Assembly: GCA_052180195.1 (NCBI GenBank)
Contig: CP197469.1
Reading direction: 5' to 3' (one strand)
From: Gottfriedia sp002574545
Lineage (GTDB): Bacteria; Bacillota; Bacilli; Bacillales; Bacillaceae_G
DNA: 64,000 nucleotides
How positions within the stretch are numbered: the stretch's first letter is position 1; each line of letters starts with the position of its first letter. This document shows, in pieces, positions 26,015 to 35,190 of the stretch. The translations under genes were made by a program, and so were the position numbers. Under the pieces are notes generated by a model. The model was not told the origin of the DNA and ran no database searches. It saw nothing but the letters and a program-made list of their open reading frames with translations.

Positions 26015-26044
26015 ACATTTCAAATTTGGAGTGTTTATTTTTTT
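26010..26044 (+). terminator. Terminator after the regulator
   Basis: AATAAACA pairs with TGTTTATT around a 14-base loop and is followed by a T-run. It overlaps the stop codon. Confidence 0.75.
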
Positions 26045-26122
26045 GTGTATAATTTCATAAATATTTTGAATTTTTAACAAAAATATATTGTGGAAACTGT
26101 TTTCAAGTTATAAAATCATATA

Positions 26123-26150
26123 TAAGGAAAAAGACCGTAAATATTCCTTA
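26123..26150 (+). promoter_or_regulatory. Inverted repeat in the leader of the amidohydrolase operon
   Basis: TAAGGAA and TTCCTTA form a perfect 7-bp inverted repeat with a 14-base spacer, about 35 bases before the amidohydrolase start. A weak promoter candidate (TTGTGG, 17 bases, TAAAAT) lies just upstream. The repeat is a candidate operator for the regulator encoded upstream. Confidence 0.4.
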
Positions 26151-26183
26151 AAATAAAATTAAAATTCTCATGGAGGTACAGTG

Positions 26184-27377
26184 ATGAAGTATAATATTTT
26201 TTCTGAATTAATATTAGATGATGTAGTAAGTTCGATTAATGATGAAGTAATTGGATGGAGAAGGTATTTACATGAAAACCCTGAATTATCTTTCCAAGAA
26301 GAAAATACTGCTCAATTTGTGTATGACAAACTAAAATCATTTGGAGATTTAGAAATTTCTAGACCAACGAAGACTAGCATAGTTGCTAGACTAAAAGGAA
26401 ATGCTCCAGGAAAGGTGCTTGCAATCAGAGCAGATATGGATGCACTTCCAATACAAGAAGAAAATGAGATTGAATTTCGTTCTAAGAAGGATGGCATAAT
26501 GCATGCATGTGGTCATGATGGACACACGGCGATGCTATTAGGAGCTGCGAAACTCCTTTGTAGTTTTAAAGAAAAGATAAAAGGTGAGATACGATTTATT
26601 TTTCAACACGCAGAAGAAGTACCACCTGGTGGTGCAATTGAGATGGTAAATGCAGGAGTGCTTGATGGAGTTGATCTGATTATTGGAGCACATCTAGTAA
26701 GCAATTTGGAAACCGGAAAAATTGGATTAAATTATGGTCCAATTATGGCAGGTGCGGACATGTTTAAAATCACAATTATTGGCGAAGGTGGCCATGCTTC
26801 TTTGCCAAATGAAACAATTGATCCAATTCTGATTGGTTCTCAAGTTGTAACAAACATACAGCATATTATCTCAAGGAAGATTGATCCAATTGATACAGCT
26901 GTCATTTCAGTTACACAATTTAATGGTGGTACAGCGGTTAATATTATACCAAGTATTGTTAAGATTGGTGGTTCTGTTCGGAGCTTTAATCACGAAGTTC
27001 GCAAGAATATACCGAAGTTGATCGAGCAAATAGTAGAAGGTATTACCGATGCTCATGGAGCTAAATACGAGATCGAATACCATTTCGGGTACTCACCGGT
27101 CATTAATGATAATGAAGTAACTAGTTTAATAGACAAAACGGTTTGTGAAATAGTTGGAGAAGAAAATCGTGAATTAATGAAACCAATAATGGGAAGTGAA
27201 GATTTTTCAGCATTCCTTCATGAAGTTCCAGGGACTTATTTTTTTGTAGGTGCAAGAAATGAGGCAGAGGGGATCGTATTTCCACACCATCATCCTAAAT
27301 TTAATATTGATGAGAGAGCTTTAAAAGATGGAATAAAGATATTTGTCCAAGGCGCAATGAACATTTTAAATCATTAA
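26184..27377 (+). CDS. M20 family metal-dependent amidohydrolase
   Basis: A 397-aa zinc or manganese peptidase-like enzyme of the M20D branch (N-acyl-amino-acid, hippurate and IAA-conjugate hydrolases). Motifs seen are the RRYLHENPELSFQEENTA opening, AIRADMDALPIQEEN, the metal site MHACGHDGHTAMLLGAA, the catalytic glutamate pair FQHAEEVPPGG and the C-terminal GSEDFSAFLHEVPGTYFFVG. I chose ATG 26184 (GGAGG seven bases upstream) over the GTG three bases before. It heads an operon with a DUF3311 protein and a symporter, suggesting import and hydrolysis of an N-acylated amino acid or similar conjugate. Confidence 0.9.
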   Translation: MKYNIFSELILDDVVSSINDEVIGWRRYLHENPELSFQEENTAQFVYDKLKSFGDLEISRPTKTSIVARLKGNAPGKVLAIRADMDALPIQEENEIEFRSKKDGIMHACGHDGHTAMLLGAAKLLCSFKEKIKGEIRFIFQHAEEVPPGGAIEMVNAGVLDGVDLIIGAHLVSNLETGKIGLNYGPIMAGADMFKITIIGEGGHASLPNETIDPILIGSQVVTNIQHIISRKIDPIDTAVISVTQFNGGTAVNIIPSIVKIGGSVRSFNHEVRKNIPKLIEQIVEGITDAHGAKYEIEYHFGYSPVINDNEVTSLIDKTVCEIVGEENRELMKPIMGSEDFSAFLHEVPGTYFFVGARNEAEGIVFPHHHPKFNIDERALKDGIKIFVQGAMNILNH

Positions 27378-27396
27378 AAAAGAAGGAGAGTAGAGT

Positions 27397-27597
27397 ATGA
27401 AAAAAATCTATTTACTTGGTTTTATTCCGGTTATGGGTTTTGTAATAGGTGCGTTGTTTTCAAATAAAGTTACTCCCTACATACTTGGTATGCCATTTTT
27501 CCATTTCTCAATTGTACTATGGTCACTTCTTACTACTGTATTTTTAGGTTTAATCTATTTATTTGATCCTGCGAATAAAGAGGAGGAAATAGAATGA
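27397..27597 (+). CDS. DUF3311-type small membrane protein, symporter partner
   Basis: A 66-aa protein with two hydrophobic helices (YLLGFIPVMGFVIGALF and FSIVLWSLLTTVFLGLIYLF) and an acidic tail DPANKEEEIE. Proteins of this size and pattern commonly precede sodium:solute symporter genes. The stop overlaps the symporter start in ATGA, so translation is coupled. AGAAGGAGAG precedes the ATG. It probably stabilises or assists the symporter. Confidence 0.8.
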   Translation: MKKIYLLGFIPVMGFVIGALFSNKVTPYILGMPFFHFSIVLWSLLTTVFLGLIYLFDPANKEEEIE

Positions 27598-29075
27598 ATA
27601 CAGGAACATTATTTATATTCTTATTTTTCGCTGTTTCCATCATTATTGGAATATGGTCAAAAAAAGGTAAAGAAATGAACTTAGAACAATGGTCCGTTGG
27701 TGGACGGGGAATGGGAACGCTTTTCATCTTTTTATTATCAGCTGGCGAAATGTATACAACCTTTACCTTTTTAGGTGCAAGTGGCTCAGCATACGGTGAA
27801 GGTGGTTCCATATTTAGTATCGTATCCTACGGCTGTATTGCATCAATTATATCTTATTGGGCTTTTCCTGAGATTTGGAAATACTCTAAAAAACATAAAC
27901 TCATTTCTCAGTCAGATTTTATGGCGAAGAAATATGGTAGTCCGATACTTGGAGTACTTGTTGCTATAGTTGGAATCGTAGCTTTATTTTGCTATTTAGT
28001 ATTACAATTTAAAGGCTTAGGCTATATCGTTGAGATTACATCGTATGGGGTTATTTCTTCAAAAATGGCTATTTTATTTGGCGCATGCGGAGTTACTTTA
28101 TTCGTCATGTTATCAGGAATTCATGGTTCAGCATGGACTTCTGTTTTAAAGGATATTTTAATTCTTGCTATCATTTTATTTTTAGGTATTTATTTTCCGA
28201 TTCATTTTTATGGCGGTATTAAGCCGATGTATCAGGCTATTGAACAAGCAAAGCCAAACTTTACAATTCTACCAGAACATGGGATGAATTTAACTTGGTA
28301 TATTTCTACTATTATATTAAGTGGGATTGGGATGTATATGTGGCCTCACTCATTTCCTCCTATTTTTGCAGCGAAAAATGCAAAGGTTTTAAGAAAAAAC
28401 GCAATTATAATGCCTTTATATCAGTTAATTTTATTATTTGCTTTTTTCGTGGGCTTTGCAGCAATCTTACAAATTAAAGGGGTACAAGGAAGTGATAGTG
28501 ACAAAATTTTATTACTTCTTTCGAAAAAGACTTTTGATCCATGGTTCGTCGGTTTAATAGGTGGAACAGGGGTATTAGCTGCATTAGTACCTGCTTCTTT
28601 GATTCTAATGGTAATATCCACATTATTCGTTAAAAATATATACCAAGTAATAGCCCCTGCTAAATCAGAAGAACATATTACAAAACTAATCAAATTAATT
28701 GTTCCTTTTATTACTTTAATTGGTTTATATTTTACTTTTAAAGGTGGTAGCTCATTATTTAGTATTGCAATTGTGGCGTATAATTTTATAACGCAGCTAG
28801 CTCCACCATTTTTCTTAAGTTTAATGAAAAAGAACTTTGTAACAAAGCAAGGCGCTATAACTGGAATCATATTTGGTGGTGTTATTGTTTCAATTTTTGA
28901 TTTAGGTGAAAAGACATTTGCTCAAGCGTTTCCACACTTTCCACAGTTAGTGAAAGACTTAAATGTAGGGATTATTGCATTAATTATTAATGCGCTAGTA
29001 ATGGTTGCTGTTAGTCTTATTACAAGAAATAGTATGTCAACGAATAAGGGAATCGATCAATTAGCTGAGCAATAA
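27594..29075 (+). CDS. Sodium:solute symporter family transporter
   Basis: A 493-aa SSS-family permease with about thirteen membrane segments. The family signs are the early WSVGGRGMGTLFIFLLSAGEMY, the LISQSDFMAKKYGSP helix region and GLGYIVEITSYG. It overlaps the DUF3311 gene by four bases and lies behind an M20 amidohydrolase. Its likely role is to import the substrate that the hydrolase cleaves. A strong terminator follows. Substrate unknown; the organic acid/amino acid branch is more likely than sugar from context only. Confidence 0.9.
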   Translation: MNTGTLFIFLFFAVSIIIGIWSKKGKEMNLEQWSVGGRGMGTLFIFLLSAGEMYTTFTFLGASGSAYGEGGSIFSIVSYGCIASIISYWAFPEIWKYSKKHKLISQSDFMAKKYGSPILGVLVAIVGIVALFCYLVLQFKGLGYIVEITSYGVISSKMAILFGACGVTLFVMLSGIHGSAWTSVLKDILILAIILFLGIYFPIHFYGGIKPMYQAIEQAKPNFTILPEHGMNLTWYISTIILSGIGMYMWPHSFPPIFAAKNAKVLRKNAIIMPLYQLILLFAFFVGFAAILQIKGVQGSDSDKILLLLSKKTFDPWFVGLIGGTGVLAALVPASLILMVISTLFVKNIYQVIAPAKSEEHITKLIKLIVPFITLIGLYFTFKGGSSLFSIAIVAYNFITQLAPPFFLSLMKKNFVTKQGAITGIIFGGVIVSIFDLGEKTFAQAFPHFPQLVKDLNVGIIALIINALVMVAVSLITRNSMSTNKGIDQLAEQ

Positions 29076-29080
29076 GAAAA

Positions 29081-29115
29081 GAAAAACGTCGGGTCTATAG
29101 ATCCGACGTTTTCTA
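29081..29115 (+). terminator. Strong terminator after the symporter
   Basis: AAAACGTCGG-TC pairs with GATCCGACGTTTT around a four-base loop. Similar T-richness on both strands means it may also serve the convergent protease gene. Confidence 0.9.
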
Positions 29116-29132
29116 TTATTCTATCAAGTTGA

Positions 29133-32100
29133 TTATTGAATGTTTAAATCCTTCAAAATATCTTCTAAAGTTTGACCTTTAATTTTCTTTTTACCTTTTG
29201 GAACGTCTTGGACATCAGGGTTTGGAGTTAAATAATTCTTTTGTACGAAACTCATATCCTTATCGTCAACAATTCCATCGAAATTGATATCAGCTGCACG
29301 CTTGTTAGTGCCCCAGTATGTTTTAATATAATCTGCATCTAATACATCGATGACATCATCGTTATTTACATCCCCACCCATAACAGGTGCATATAAAATG
29401 TAAGATAAGCGACCTACCGTTTCACCATTCGCTAGATCATATAAATCGTTCACTGTTACGTGTCGATCGAAATGTCCTGGTATTTTGACTGTTAAATCGT
29501 AATCTTCATCTGAAGCTGGAAGATTTTTAACAAAGTAACGTGCGCTGCTGTTAAATTCTCCTGTATATGTCTTTCCATTTTTAGAAACTAATGTTAAACT
29601 CATGCCTGCTTTCGAAAAATCTTTTTTGTAGTCTAACCAAATACCCCAATCGTCTAGGAATCCATCAGCAAGAATACCACCTTCAAGTTGAGAGTATGTT
29701 GGAACAATATTTATTCCTTGACCAAAACCTTCAATTGTTGCAGGTGCTTGATTTAAAGAGAATGCAGTAGATTTTGTGAGATCAATCGTTTGAATCCATT
29801 TAACATAGTTAATAGGTTTTTCCTTCACTTTAAATGTAATATCGATTAATGGCATATTCGTTTGGATCGGCTGGATTGAATCGCCAGTTAAATGTGTATT
29901 AAGTGTAATTTTACTTGCCGTTTGCTCAATTATTTTAAGATCAGCATTTAAACCATTTGACTTAGCATAAGAAACATAATCCTTATTTAAAGATACATTT
30001 GCAATGTCATATACCGTAGAAGGGAATGATAATGTAAATTCTCCACCTGTTAAATCTTTAATATTATTTGCACTAAGTGAAAGGGTTACGTTTTCACCAT
30101 ATTTTACGTCATTTTTGTTAGCAACTAATTTTGCGTATGGTAGTCCTTTTTTAACTAGTGTGTATGAGAAATCAGGGTGATCCTGCATACCGTTTCCTGC
30201 GTAGTCAAATGCATCTAAGGTGATTTTTGTTACATCTTTACTGTCTAAAAGACTAGTTTTAAATTCAAAGTCACCATTTTTTTCAATTGCTAAAGGTGTT
30301 GAAGAGTATTTGGTTTTATTCATTAAGTTAACCAAATTAGAAGACTGATCCCAATTAAATCCATTTCGATTCATAATATCTACTTGTTGGTCATAGATGT
30401 TACCTTTTACAGTCATACCGTCCCCGGTTACTTCGTAAACTCCACCTGGTTGTTGCATTTTTACAATAGGGTTAGAATTTTCGATATAAAATACATCAGA
30501 TTTTTTAAATGTTTTACCTTCTCGGTTTGTTGCGATTAGTTCTAATTCATATTTTCCTGGAGGAGCAAGCCTTTTTGAATAAGAAATCGGATGATCCTTA
30601 TGCCCCGTAAATGCATTATAAAGTCCATTAAATCCGTATTCAGTTTCAAACATAAAATCTTCTGTAAAAAGACCTTGATATGCATCAACTAAACCTAGTT
30701 CTTTACCAGTCTTCGCATCTTTTAAAATAAAATCTACAGTTTCCATCGGGCTATTTAAGGAGAATTCAATGCCCGTTCCAGATGGGAAACTATGATTTAA
30801 ATCACGACGCGTTGTGAAGGCGTCTGCATACACATTGATTTTATTAATTCCTTCTTGTAAATGCTTGAATCCAAATGGTATTTGATAAATTTCATTCGGA
30901 TTACTACTGTTTGTAATATAAATATATCCTTCGTAATTACCAAACTCTGCAGATGCAGGGATATGAATCATTGGTTTAATTTTAATTGTTTTATTGGCAT
31001 TCATTGTAATCTTATCCGGGAGATCAATCGTCACATGATTTGCTTGTGCATCTTTTGCACCTTTTACATTTTGGTTAAATTTAACTTGAACAGAGAATGT
31101 TTTCTTTTTGTTACTTGTATTCGAAATAGAAACCACTCGAGTGTCCGTTTTTTCCTTACCTGCAGTTACTTGTGGACCAAAGCTTAATGCGCCTGTTACG
31201 TCTGGAATGGTGATATCTTGGTCATTTTTTGTACTGATCGTTTTATCTAATACTTTAATATGCAAATCAGAATGAACTGCCTCATAAACATCAATTCTTC
31301 CAGCACCTACTTCAAATACACTATAATCTTTTTGTAGCGGATCAGCTGTATTCATTAAGGCGGCTTTAACATCTTCTGGTTTGTATTCTGGATGTTCTTG
31401 TAGAAGAAGGGCACAAGCTCCAGCTACGTGTGGAGTAGCCATAGATGTTCCAGATGCACTCATATATGCATTCGTATAATCGGTTAGATGATTCGGACCG
31501 TTTTCATAAGCTGGTACACTTGAGAATACAGCAACACCTGGTGCGATCACTTCCGGTTTAATATCATAATATCTGTTTGAAGGACCACGAGAACTAAAGT
31601 CAGCTAATGTATCTCCGCTAGTTTTCATCTCACCAATTGAGTTTAAAGTAAATGTGGCATTACCTTGTTTTACTTTCTCTAAAACGTTTAATCCTTGTTC
31701 ATTTGTAAGAGTGAATGAAGGAATAAAGTCAAAGCCGTTTCCAAGATAATGAGGAATTTGGCCTTCTGTTGGGTTATTATTATACATTAAAACTGCTTTT
31801 GCTCCATGTTTCTTAGCAAGCATTACTTTTTCATTTAAGCTTAGGACTCCACGCTCAATTAGTGCAATTTTCCCATTAACATCCTTGCCGTTGTAATCAC
31901 TTTCACTATTTCCAAGTCCAACAAAAACGATAGGTAGGGATTGATCTTTTAAAGTATTTAAATCATCATCATAGCTCTTTGCTAGAAGTCTTAAATTCGA
32001 AAGTGATAGATCATTAGCTGAACTAACCGTACCAGTAGCAGTAGGGATGGTCATAGAAAAATCACTTGCACCAACTGTTAAAGCTAGTGGAGAAGTACCA

Positions 32101-33260
32101 GGTGAACCAAGTGAATATAAATCACTTCCAGAGTTACCAGCTGCAATAACAGCAGTTGTTCCAGCTAGTACAGCATTATTTATTGCGATTGCATTTGGAT
32201 CAAGTGGATCATTATAATCTGAACCTAATGATAGATTAATAACATCCATTCCGTCTTCTACTGCTTTTTCAATTCCAGCGATGATGTTACTTGAAAATCC
32301 AGATCCATATGGGCCAAGCACTTTGTATGCATAAAGATCAACTCCAGGTGCAACTCCGGTGACGGCATAATCAGTTTTATTTTTACCTTGCCCAGCAATT
32401 GTTCCAGATACGTGAGTTCCGTGGGAAGTATAATAGGTAGATCCACCTAATGGACTGATTTGGGGTTCTCCAGATTTTTTCCAATCATCATAAGTAGTTT
32501 CCATTGGATCAGAATCGTTATTTACGAAATCATATCCGCCTTTATAAACATCTTTTAAATCTGGATGATGATAATCAATCCCTGTATCGAGTACAGCAAC
32601 CTTGACACCTTTACCGGTAACACCTTCCTCATGAAGTGTTGTTGCTCCTATATTTTCTGTACTATCTACTGCTGGAGAATGAGTAGTTGATTTTGTTGTT
32701 TGTTTTTCTGAAGGCGATGGGTCAACTTTGATTACTTTATCTTCAAATATTGCTTTTACCTCATCCATCGCAAGAATATTATGTACTTCATTAGCTGGAA
32801 CAGTCATCGCAACACCATTAAATGCTTGACGGTACTCTTTACGAATTTTAATTGAAGGTATGGCTTTTTTTGCTTGTCCAATTTTTTGTTTGAAATTTTG
32901 ATGAGATTTTTCTACTTTATTTTTTGCCTCATCTAAAGAGACTTCAATTCCGTTTTCTTCGTTTTTCTTAACATCTGTTTTAGCAGGGTCTTGAGCAAAT
33001 TGAACAATGATGTTTACTGGATTATGACTAGTTGTATTAAGCTTAGGTGCTAAATATTTTTCTGGATCTGTCGTTTCAACACCATTATGTACGCGATTTC
33101 GATCCTCTTTTGTTAGATTTTTTAAATACTGTTCTACGTATGAGTTGCCAACTTGAGAAGTTGAATCAACCGAAGCAAATGTGTGACTAGAAAATAGCAA
33201 ACTAGCTGCTATAAAACTTGTAGAAACAACTTTCAGTGGCACTACAAAATGACTCTTCAA
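29133..33260 (-). CDS. Secreted subtilisin-like protease (Vpr type) with cohesin-like and dockerin modules
   Basis: A 1375-aa exported S8 serine protease. From the chosen start, the signal peptide spans about residues 1-30 (VVPLKVVSTSFIAASLLFSS, cleavage after TFA). An inhibitor I9-like propeptide covers about 80-180. The catalytic triad is D225 (VAVLDTGIDYHHPDL), H280 (SHGTHVSGTIAG) and S606 (SASGTSMATPHVAG). A PA insert lies at about 440-545, and Fn3-like beta domains follow. Residues about 1042-1175 look like a cohesin-type fold (GGEFTLSFPSTVYDI). Residues about 1296-1350 are a type I dockerin with two calcium loops (GDVNNDDVIDVLDADY and ADINFDGIVDDKDMS). I chose TTG 33260; the TTG two codons earlier is too close to AAGGGTG. 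B. subtilis Vpr lacks the two C-terminal modules. Confidence 0.9.
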   Translation of the reverse strand: MKSHFVVPLKVVSTSFIAASLLFSSHTFASVDSTSQVGNSYVEQYLKNLTKEDRNRVHNGVETTDPEKYLAPKLNTTSHNPVNIIVQFAQDPAKTDVKKNEENGIEVSLDEAKNKVEKSHQNFKQKIGQAKKAIPSIKIRKEYRQAFNGVAMTVPANEVHNILAMDEVKAIFEDKVIKVDPSPSEKQTTKSTTHSPAVDSTENIGATTLHEEGVTGKGVKVAVLDTGIDYHHPDLKDVYKGGYDFVNNDSDPMETTYDDWKKSGEPQISPLGGSTYYTSHGTHVSGTIAGQGKNKTDYAVTGVAPGVDLYAYKVLGPYGSGFSSNIIAGIEKAVEDGMDVINLSLGSDYNDPLDPNAIAINNAVLAGTTAVIAAGNSGSDLYSLGSPGTSPLALTVGASDFSMTIPTATGTVSSANDLSLSNLRLLAKSYDDDLNTLKDQSLPIVFVGLGNSESDYNGKDVNGKIALIERGVLSLNEKVMLAKKHGAKAVLMYNNNPTEGQIPHYLGNGFDFIPSFTLTNEQGLNVLEKVKQGNATFTLNSIGEMKTSGDTLADFSSRGPSNRYYDIKPEVIAPGVAVFSSVPAYENGPNHLTDYTNAYMSASGTSMATPHVAGACALLLQEHPEYKPEDVKAALMNTADPLQKDYSVFEVGAGRIDVYEAVHSDLHIKVLDKTISTKNDQDITIPDVTGALSFGPQVTAGKEKTDTRVVSISNTSNKKKTFSVQVKFNQNVKGAKDAQANHVTIDLPDKITMNANKTIKIKPMIHIPASAEFGNYEGYIYITNSSNPNEIYQIPFGFKHLQEGINKINVYADAFTTRRDLNHSFPSGTGIEFSLNSPMETVDFILKDAKTGKELGLVDAYQGLFTEDFMFETEYGFNGLYNAFTGHKDHPISYSKRLAPPGKYELELIATNREGKTFKKSDVFYIENSNPIVKMQQPGGVYEVTGDGMTVKGNIYDQQVDIMNRNGFNWDQSSNLVNLMNKTKYSSTPLAIEKNGDFEFKTSLLDSKDVTKITLDAFDYAGNGMQDHPDFSYTLVKKGLPYAKLVANKNDVKYGENVTLSLSANNIKDLTGGEFTLSFPSTVYDIANVSLNKDYVSYAKSNGLNADLKIIEQTASKITLNTHLTGDSIQPIQTNMPLIDITFKVKEKPINYVKWIQTIDLTKSTAFSLNQAPATIEGFGQGINIVPTYSQLEGGILADGFLDDWGIWLDYKKDFSKAGMSLTLVSKNGKTYTGEFNSSARYFVKNLPASDEDYDLTVKIPGHFDRHVTVNDLYDLANGETVGRLSYILYAPVMGGDVNNDDVIDVLDADYIKTYWGTNKRAADINFDGIVDDKDMSFVQKNYLTPNPDVQDVPKGKKKIKGQTLEDILKDLNIQ

Positions 33261-33310
33261 ATACAATACACCCTTTCAAATTTAACTTAAGGAGTTATCC
33301 TTATATTCAG

Positions 33311-33339
33311 ATTATTGAGAATTTTCGACAGGCAGTCAA
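33311..33339 (-). promoter_or_regulatory. Sigma-A-type promoter of the protease gene
   Basis: On the minus strand TTGACT (33339-33334) and AATAAT (33316-33311) are separated by exactly 17 bases, about 50 bases before the chosen start codon. Confidence 0.6.
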
Positions 33340-33599
33340 TTGGGTTATTTGTACCCTATAAAATCAACGTTTTTCAAAATCATGAATACAAATCTTACTT
33401 TTTTCTAAAAAAATTAAGAAATAATGTCAGAAAACATAGTAAAAAATTGAATTTTGTTGATTTTAAACGTTTCCCAACTTTTTTATGAAAATAGCTAATT
33501 TTTCCCTAGAAGTAATATTTTTTGATTTAATAATTGGTAATAAATAGCATAATTTTCTATATTTAACATATTCAGGAAAAATTCCCCTTCTTCAATTCA

Positions 33600-33780
33600 G
33601 TGTAGGGCAAAGCCCAAGAATAAGGAGGGGGGTATTTCGGTTAGGCGATAGCTTAAGGTTTTTTATTTGTATTAAGTACTGTTCAGTCGTGGAATCAAAT
33701 TAGCTACTAAAATTATCTACTTTCCAAGAAGCCCCCACTTCAAACGACCTGAAAGGGTGTTAAGTGGTGGGTAGTCCACA
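33600..33780 (+). mobile_element. Probable right-end relic of an IS200/IS605-family element (omegaRNA-like)
   Basis: Between the protease and the CotS-like gene lies structured DNA unlike its AT-rich surroundings. It holds GGGCAAAGCCC at 33605, the segment GGCGATAGCTTAAGG at 33644, and the terminal hairpin formed by GCCCCCACTT (33731) and TAAGTGGTGGG (33761), followed by TAGTCCAC. The last part closely resembles what I remember of right ends of TnpB-carrying IS605 elements in Firmicutes, which also encode the 3' part of the TnpB guide RNA. No tnpA or tnpB frame is present, so this would be a deletion relic or a non-autonomous copy. The region 33267-33600 has only the protease promoter. Confidence 0.45.
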
Positions 33781-33943
33781 AAATATAAATAGTGAATTGC
33801 AATATTGTGCTAATTTTTTTATTTCTTTACTTATAAAAAGTGCGTGCTTAAAATCATCAATTACTATTTCAGGAAGTATTATAACACTTAATAAAATATA
33901 GAATTTTTGTTGTAATGTATTAGGAAATTAAAAGTAAAATTAA

Positions 33944-34117
33944 ATAGAAGAAGATCATTTTATACATTTTGAAAATCAAACAAGAAGTTTATTAGTAGAA
34001 AATATTTTACTTCCTAATATAATTAGTAGATTAGCCGTCCCTAAACATGTACATATTCATAGATTAACAGAGGATGAGTATTATTTGGGAGGTATCCTTT
34101 TTGGACGCTTTTTTTAG
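33944..34117 (+). pseudogene. Remnant possibly related to the N-terminal part of YheC/YheD-type spore proteins
   Basis: An open stretch without a start codon encodes NILLPNIISRLAVPKHVHIH, followed by RLTEDEYYLGGILFGRFF and a stop. A pattern of 'lp..i...L.ip..v.......l.lG.ilG.f' is typical of the N-terminal domain of YheC/YheD ATP-grasp proteins found at spores. It is preceded in frame by a stop and overlaps the start of the next gene, so it looks like a decayed fragment. The similarity is by eye and weak. Confidence 0.3.
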
Positions 34118-35135
34118 TGATTTAGTAAAAAATGTAATTGCAAATTACCCTTTAGAAGTAAAACATAGATTTTTTGAATACATTGATGAAAAAAAAGCTG
34201 TGTGGCCCATTGATACGAATGTCGGTGAAGTATTTTTGAAGAAAGTTTTAATTGATGAAGGATATATTGAACTGATGATCTATGCAATTGACCATCTTAG
34301 AGATAATGGCATATTTACTCCAGAAGTATTAACAACAAAATTGGGTGACGGTTTTGTAAAGATGCAAGATGAATATTTTATGTTATTTGAAGCCGTAAAT
34401 GGTAGAAGTCCAAATTTTGATAGTGAAGAAGATCTTCAATTGATAATGAATGGTATTGCTTCTTTTCATAAAGCCTCAATAGGAATTGAATTAACGAATG
34501 AGCAAGTTTCATCCATTGAATCAAACTGGAAAAAAGATTTAGAAAATAAATTTTTAAAATTAACTAAGTGGAAAGAAGAACGAACTAAGTTAAAACATCA
34601 AAATGAAATCGATAAACTGTATTTAAAAAATATTAATTCGGTTTTAATGCAATGTGAAAAAGCTTTAGCAATAATTGATAAATGTATTGGTGAAGCACTA
34701 GAAGACACAACGAAAACATTATGTTATCAGAATTTCGATGAAAATGGTCTTATTATTGGAGAAGATGGGAATTTATATTTCTTAAATATGAACGCATTAA
34801 AAATCGAATTGCCGATTCATGATCTGAGAAAAATTTTAAATATTGTTATGAAAAAAGAAAAAAATTGGAATCCAAAGTTAATGAAGAAAATCATCATCGC
34901 ATATCATGAAACCAATCCATTAGCATGTTTGCAGTACAAGTTACTAAAAGCTGATTTATTATTTCCTCATTTGTTTTATGACGTATTTTCGGCATATTAC
35001 GAAAGTATGGAAATAATAATTGTTGATCCTAGTTTAATTTCAAAAATGAAAAAAATAATTACTTTGGAACTGAGTAAAGAAAGAGCAATTTCTACTGTCT
35101 TTTCACAAACAAATGAAGCACTTTATGGTCGATGA
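34101..35135 (+). CDS. CotS-family spore coat protein with a degenerate kinase site
   Basis: A 344-aa member of the CotS/YtaA/YutH family, which has an aminoglycoside-phosphotransferase-like fold and is found in the spore coat. The start is TTG 34101, eight bases after GGGAGG; a longer ATG frame from 34074 would place that site inside the gene. The kinase signature is decayed: the HQDxxxxN loop reads LCYQNFDENGLII, and the metal DxD reads LNMNALKIELP. The flanking IHDLRKIL and ITAYHE-like IIAYHETNPL are kept. A structural, non-catalytic role is likely. It stands alone, with a terminator shared with the convergent ger operon. Confidence 0.75.
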   Translation: MDAFFSDLVKNVIANYPLEVKHRFFEYIDEKKAVWPIDTNVGEVFLKKVLIDEGYIELMIYAIDHLRDNGIFTPEVLTTKLGDGFVKMQDEYFMLFEAVNGRSPNFDSEEDLQLIMNGIASFHKASIGIELTNEQVSSIESNWKKDLENKFLKLTKWKEERTKLKHQNEIDKLYLKNINSVLMQCEKALAIIDKCIGEALEDTTKTLCYQNFDENGLIIGEDGNLYFLNMNALKIELPIHDLRKILNIVMKKEKNWNPKLMKKIIIAYHETNPLACLQYKLLKADLLFPHLFYDVFSAYYESMEIIIVDPSLISKMKKIITLELSKERAISTVFSQTNEALYGR

Positions 35136-35143
35136 CTTAAAAT

Positions 35144-35190
35144 GATAAAGCTCAAATCCCCTTTAATTTATGGATTCGAGCTTTATTTTT
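35144..35190. terminator. Bidirectional terminator
   Basis: ATAAAGCTCAAATCC pairs with GGATTCGAGCTTTAT with one mismatch and has T-runs on both sides. It separates the CotS-like gene from the ger operon. Confidence 0.85.

Noticed and set aside
28421..28870. 149-aa minus-strand frame inside the symporter gene
   Set aside because: Lies wholly opposite a well-supported membrane transporter gene and has no ribosome binding site or family features.
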